7,104 nucleotides of DNA from an uncultured Chloroflexota bacterium (GTDB lineage: Bacteria > Chloroflexota > Anaerolineae > Caldilineales > Caldilineaceae). This document shows positions 6,061 through 7,104 of this stretch, in pieces (the stretch's first letter is position 1; each line of letters begins with the position of its first letter). The translations under genes were made by a program, and so were the position numbers. A model generated the notes under the pieces. It searched no databases and was not told where the DNA came from. It saw only the letters and a program-made list of their open reading frames with translations. The stretch covers positions 1-7,104 of the forward strand of contig CAIRNL010000455.1 in NCBI GenBank assembly GCA_903879975.1. The letters run 5' to 3'.

Positions 6061-6546
6061 ATGCCAGAAACGCAATCGAGTCTTGAGAAGTTCCTGGCGT
6101 ATCTACAAACGCAGGCAAGCCAGGCTCCGTCGGGTTGGGCCGGATCGGTCTGGTTCATCCTGCGCATCGGCGAGGATTGCGCCGGCATCTGTACGAGCGA
6201 CATCCTGCGTCCGCGTCGCTTTCTGGGCCAGATGGCGGCTGCCCCGCCTGTACCCTTTGGATGCACCGGTTTTCGCCCCGATTTGACGGACGACCTCAAC
6301 CCAGCACGCCACTACATTGCGTTTGTTTTTGTCGGCTTCTGGCTGCCGGCCCCGCTGGCGGTGGCCGTACTATATGCGTGGGAGGTCGCCGGCTGGGTTC
6401 GGTATGGTGGTTCCTGGAGTTCCAAGGACGTGGCCAGCGGGCAGTTGGGCATTCGGCACGGCCAGACAGTGCGCAGCCTCGGCCCGGCGGTACTGCCTGG
6501 CCTGGCCGCCGGTCTGGGCGAGACGGCCGCCTCGCCGCCCCAATAA
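6061..6546 (+). CDS. Unknown protein with a hydrophobic C-terminal half
   Basis: A 161-residue protein (start at 6061) that I cannot name. The N-terminus (SSLEKFLAYLQTQ, about 6-18) looks helical. A central DDLNPARHYIAF segment (77-88) leads into a long hydrophobic stretch (about 85-114) that could be a membrane segment or the core of a helical domain. This is followed by WSSKDVASGQLGIRHG (119-134) and a Gly/Ala/Leu-rich end. The spaced RH, E108, D123 and GxxGxxxG-like elements suggest a compact conserved domain. The start is uncertain: ATG codons at 6061 and 6025 both lack a good ribosome binding site. The frame is open back to 5869, but that would overlap the preceding gene. The stop codon runs into the A-tract of the minus-strand terminator. 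It may follow the 108-residue gene on one transcript, with a gap of about 110 nt. Confidence 0.55.
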   Translation: MPETQSSLEKFLAYLQTQASQAPSGWAGSVWFILRIGEDCAGICTSDILRPRRFLGQMAAAPPVPFGCTGFRPDLTDDLNPARHYIAFVFVGFWLPAPLAVAVLYAWEVAGWVRYGGSWSSKDVASGQLGIRHGQTVRSLGPAVLPGLAAGLGETAASPPQ

Positions 6547-6577
6547 AAAAAACGGCAGGGGAAACCTCCCCTGCCGT
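6545..6577 (-). terminator. Intrinsic terminator of the rpsU-infA operon
   Basis: A 10-bp GC-rich perfect stem pairs 6552-6561 (ACGGCAGGGG) with 6568-6577 around a 6-nt loop. Read on the minus strand it is followed by eight T residues (plus-strand A-run 6545-6552), a textbook factor-independent terminator about 20 nt beyond the infA stop. In the plus direction the hairpin is followed only by a weak pyrimidine stretch (CCTTATCCTCATT), so it may also slow plus-strand transcripts. Confidence 0.9.
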
Positions 6578-6598
6578 CCTTATCCTCATTCAGAGAAA

Positions 6599-6817
6599 TC
6601 AGGCTCGGTGCCGATAGGTAATGCGCCCGCGTGTCAGGTCGTAGGGGCTCATTTCAACTTTGACGCGATCGCCCAGCAGTACGCGAATGTAATACTTACG
6701 CATCTTGCCCGACAAATAGGCAAGCACGGTATGACCATTTTCAAGTTCGACCCTGAACATGGCGTTGGGTAGTGCATCTACGATTTTGCCGTCCAGGGTA
6801 ATCGTCTCTTCTGGCAT
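6599..6817 (-). CDS. infA: Translation initiation factor IF-1
   Basis: IF-1 binds the A site of the 30S subunit and helps IF-2 and IF-3 place initiator tRNA. The 72 residues are the full usual length and form one OB-fold (S1-like) domain. Diagnostic segments are ALPNAMFRVELENGH (15-29), SGKMRKYYIRVL (36-47, with the conserved GKMRK) and SPYDLTRGRITYR (57-69). The start is supported by the family N-terminus. GGGAG at 6821-6825 (minus strand) lies only 3 nt before the ATG, a short but possible spacing. It lies 109 nt downstream of rpsU on the same strand and ends at a strong terminator, so the two are probably co-transcribed. No clear separate promoter is seen between them. Confidence 0.97.
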   Translation of the reverse strand: MPEETITLDGKIVDALPNAMFRVELENGHTVLAYLSGKMRKYYIRVLLGDRVKVEMSPYDLTRGRITYRHRA

Positions 6818-6926
6818 GTGCTCCCATCAATTCACTAACGAGTGGGCCATCGTCAGAAAGCTGCTGTACACAGATTCTTCACGGGGCGACCCGCTTCTAT
6901 CTTCCCTGTGCCAGCGCCGCGCCTGG

Positions 6927-7104
6927 TTATGCGCGGGGGGGACGCTGCGACTTGCGGATTGCCTTCTGGCGCTTAATTCGGCGGATCTCACTCTTCGATG
7001 TAAACCAGCGCTTCTGTCTGACGATCGGCAGGATCCGAGCCTCAGCAACAGCCTTGCGGAACCGCTTCAGCAGGCTATCCTGGGATTCGCCTGGGCGAAG
7101 TTCA
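6927..7104 (-). CDS. rpsU: Ribosomal protein S21, N-terminus cut by the window edge
   Basis: The minus strand encodes 58 complete residues ending in TAA at 6927-6929. The visible part begins ELRPGESQDSLLKRFRKAV and continues EARILPIVRQKRWFTSKSE, then a basic tail ending RPPRA. This matches the small 30S protein S21, which lies near the anti-Shine-Dalgarno end of 16S rRNA: an acidic-start strand, the LLKRFRK helix, the ILPIVRQKRW segment and a Lys/Arg-rich C-terminal helix. Only the first few codons lie beyond the right edge, so no start codon is in view. The gene is easily missed because a different minus-strand frame (6827-7048) is open over it. It is followed by infA. Confidence 0.92.
   Translation of the reverse strand, partial: ELRPGESQDSLLKRFRKAVAEARILPIVRQKRWFTSKSEIRRIKRQKAIRKSQRPPRA

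Noticed and set aside
4886..6118. 410-codon open frame on the minus strand
   Set aside because: It lies antisense to the 3' part of purH, whose motifs are unmistakable, and runs on through the gap and the 108-residue gene. Its translation is Arg/Pro/Ser-rich with no recognisable domain.
6827..7048. 73-codon minus-strand frame
   Set aside because: It overlaps rpsU in a different frame. The rpsU frame gives a clear S21 sequence, while this one resembles nothing.

Overview
The window looks like bacterial chromosome from a fairly GC-rich organism, most likely a member of the Chloroflexota (Anaerolineae/Caldilineae-like). This rests on the style of the ribosomal protein S21 (arginine/lysine-rich tail, KRWFTSKSE core), the GC-rich coding sequence and recalled family resemblance. 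No search was run, so the assignment is an inference.

Layout, left to right. Positions 1-295 hold no gene I can support, only short inverted and direct repeats. At 296-324 there is a near-consensus sigma-70 promoter (TTGACA, 17-nt spacer, TACAAT). Its spacer is almost filled by a perfect 16-bp palindrome, TAGAACATATGTTCTA, which matches the GAAC-N4-GTTC class of LexA (SOS) operators. The promoter reads into a tight set of overlapping genes: a soluble minimal FtsK/SpoIIIE-type DNA translocase (346-1392), a small two-helix membrane protein with a proline-rich tail (1392-1778), and possibly a 21-residue micro-ORF (1775-1840). This apparent DNA-damage-inducible translocase/membrane-protein unit is the most interesting part of the window.

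A 41-nt perfect palindrome (1877-1917) lies in the next gap. It is followed by a complete ABC exporter half-transporter (1993-3819) and by purH, the bifunctional enzyme for the last two steps of IMP synthesis (3905-5455). Two small unrecognised genes follow: a 108-residue four-cysteine protein with a strong ribosome binding site (5625-5951) and a 161-residue protein with a long hydrophobic stretch (about 6061-6546).

The right end is on the minus strand: rpsU (ribosomal protein S21, cut by the window edge, 6927-7104), then infA (initiation factor IF-1, 6599-6817), then a strong intrinsic terminator (6545-6577). They probably form a small translation operon that converges on the plus-strand genes. 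Apart from the LexA-controlled unit, the genes are ordinary housekeeping and transport functions with no evident shared pathway. I see no tRNA, rRNA, CRISPR array, transposase or integrase.
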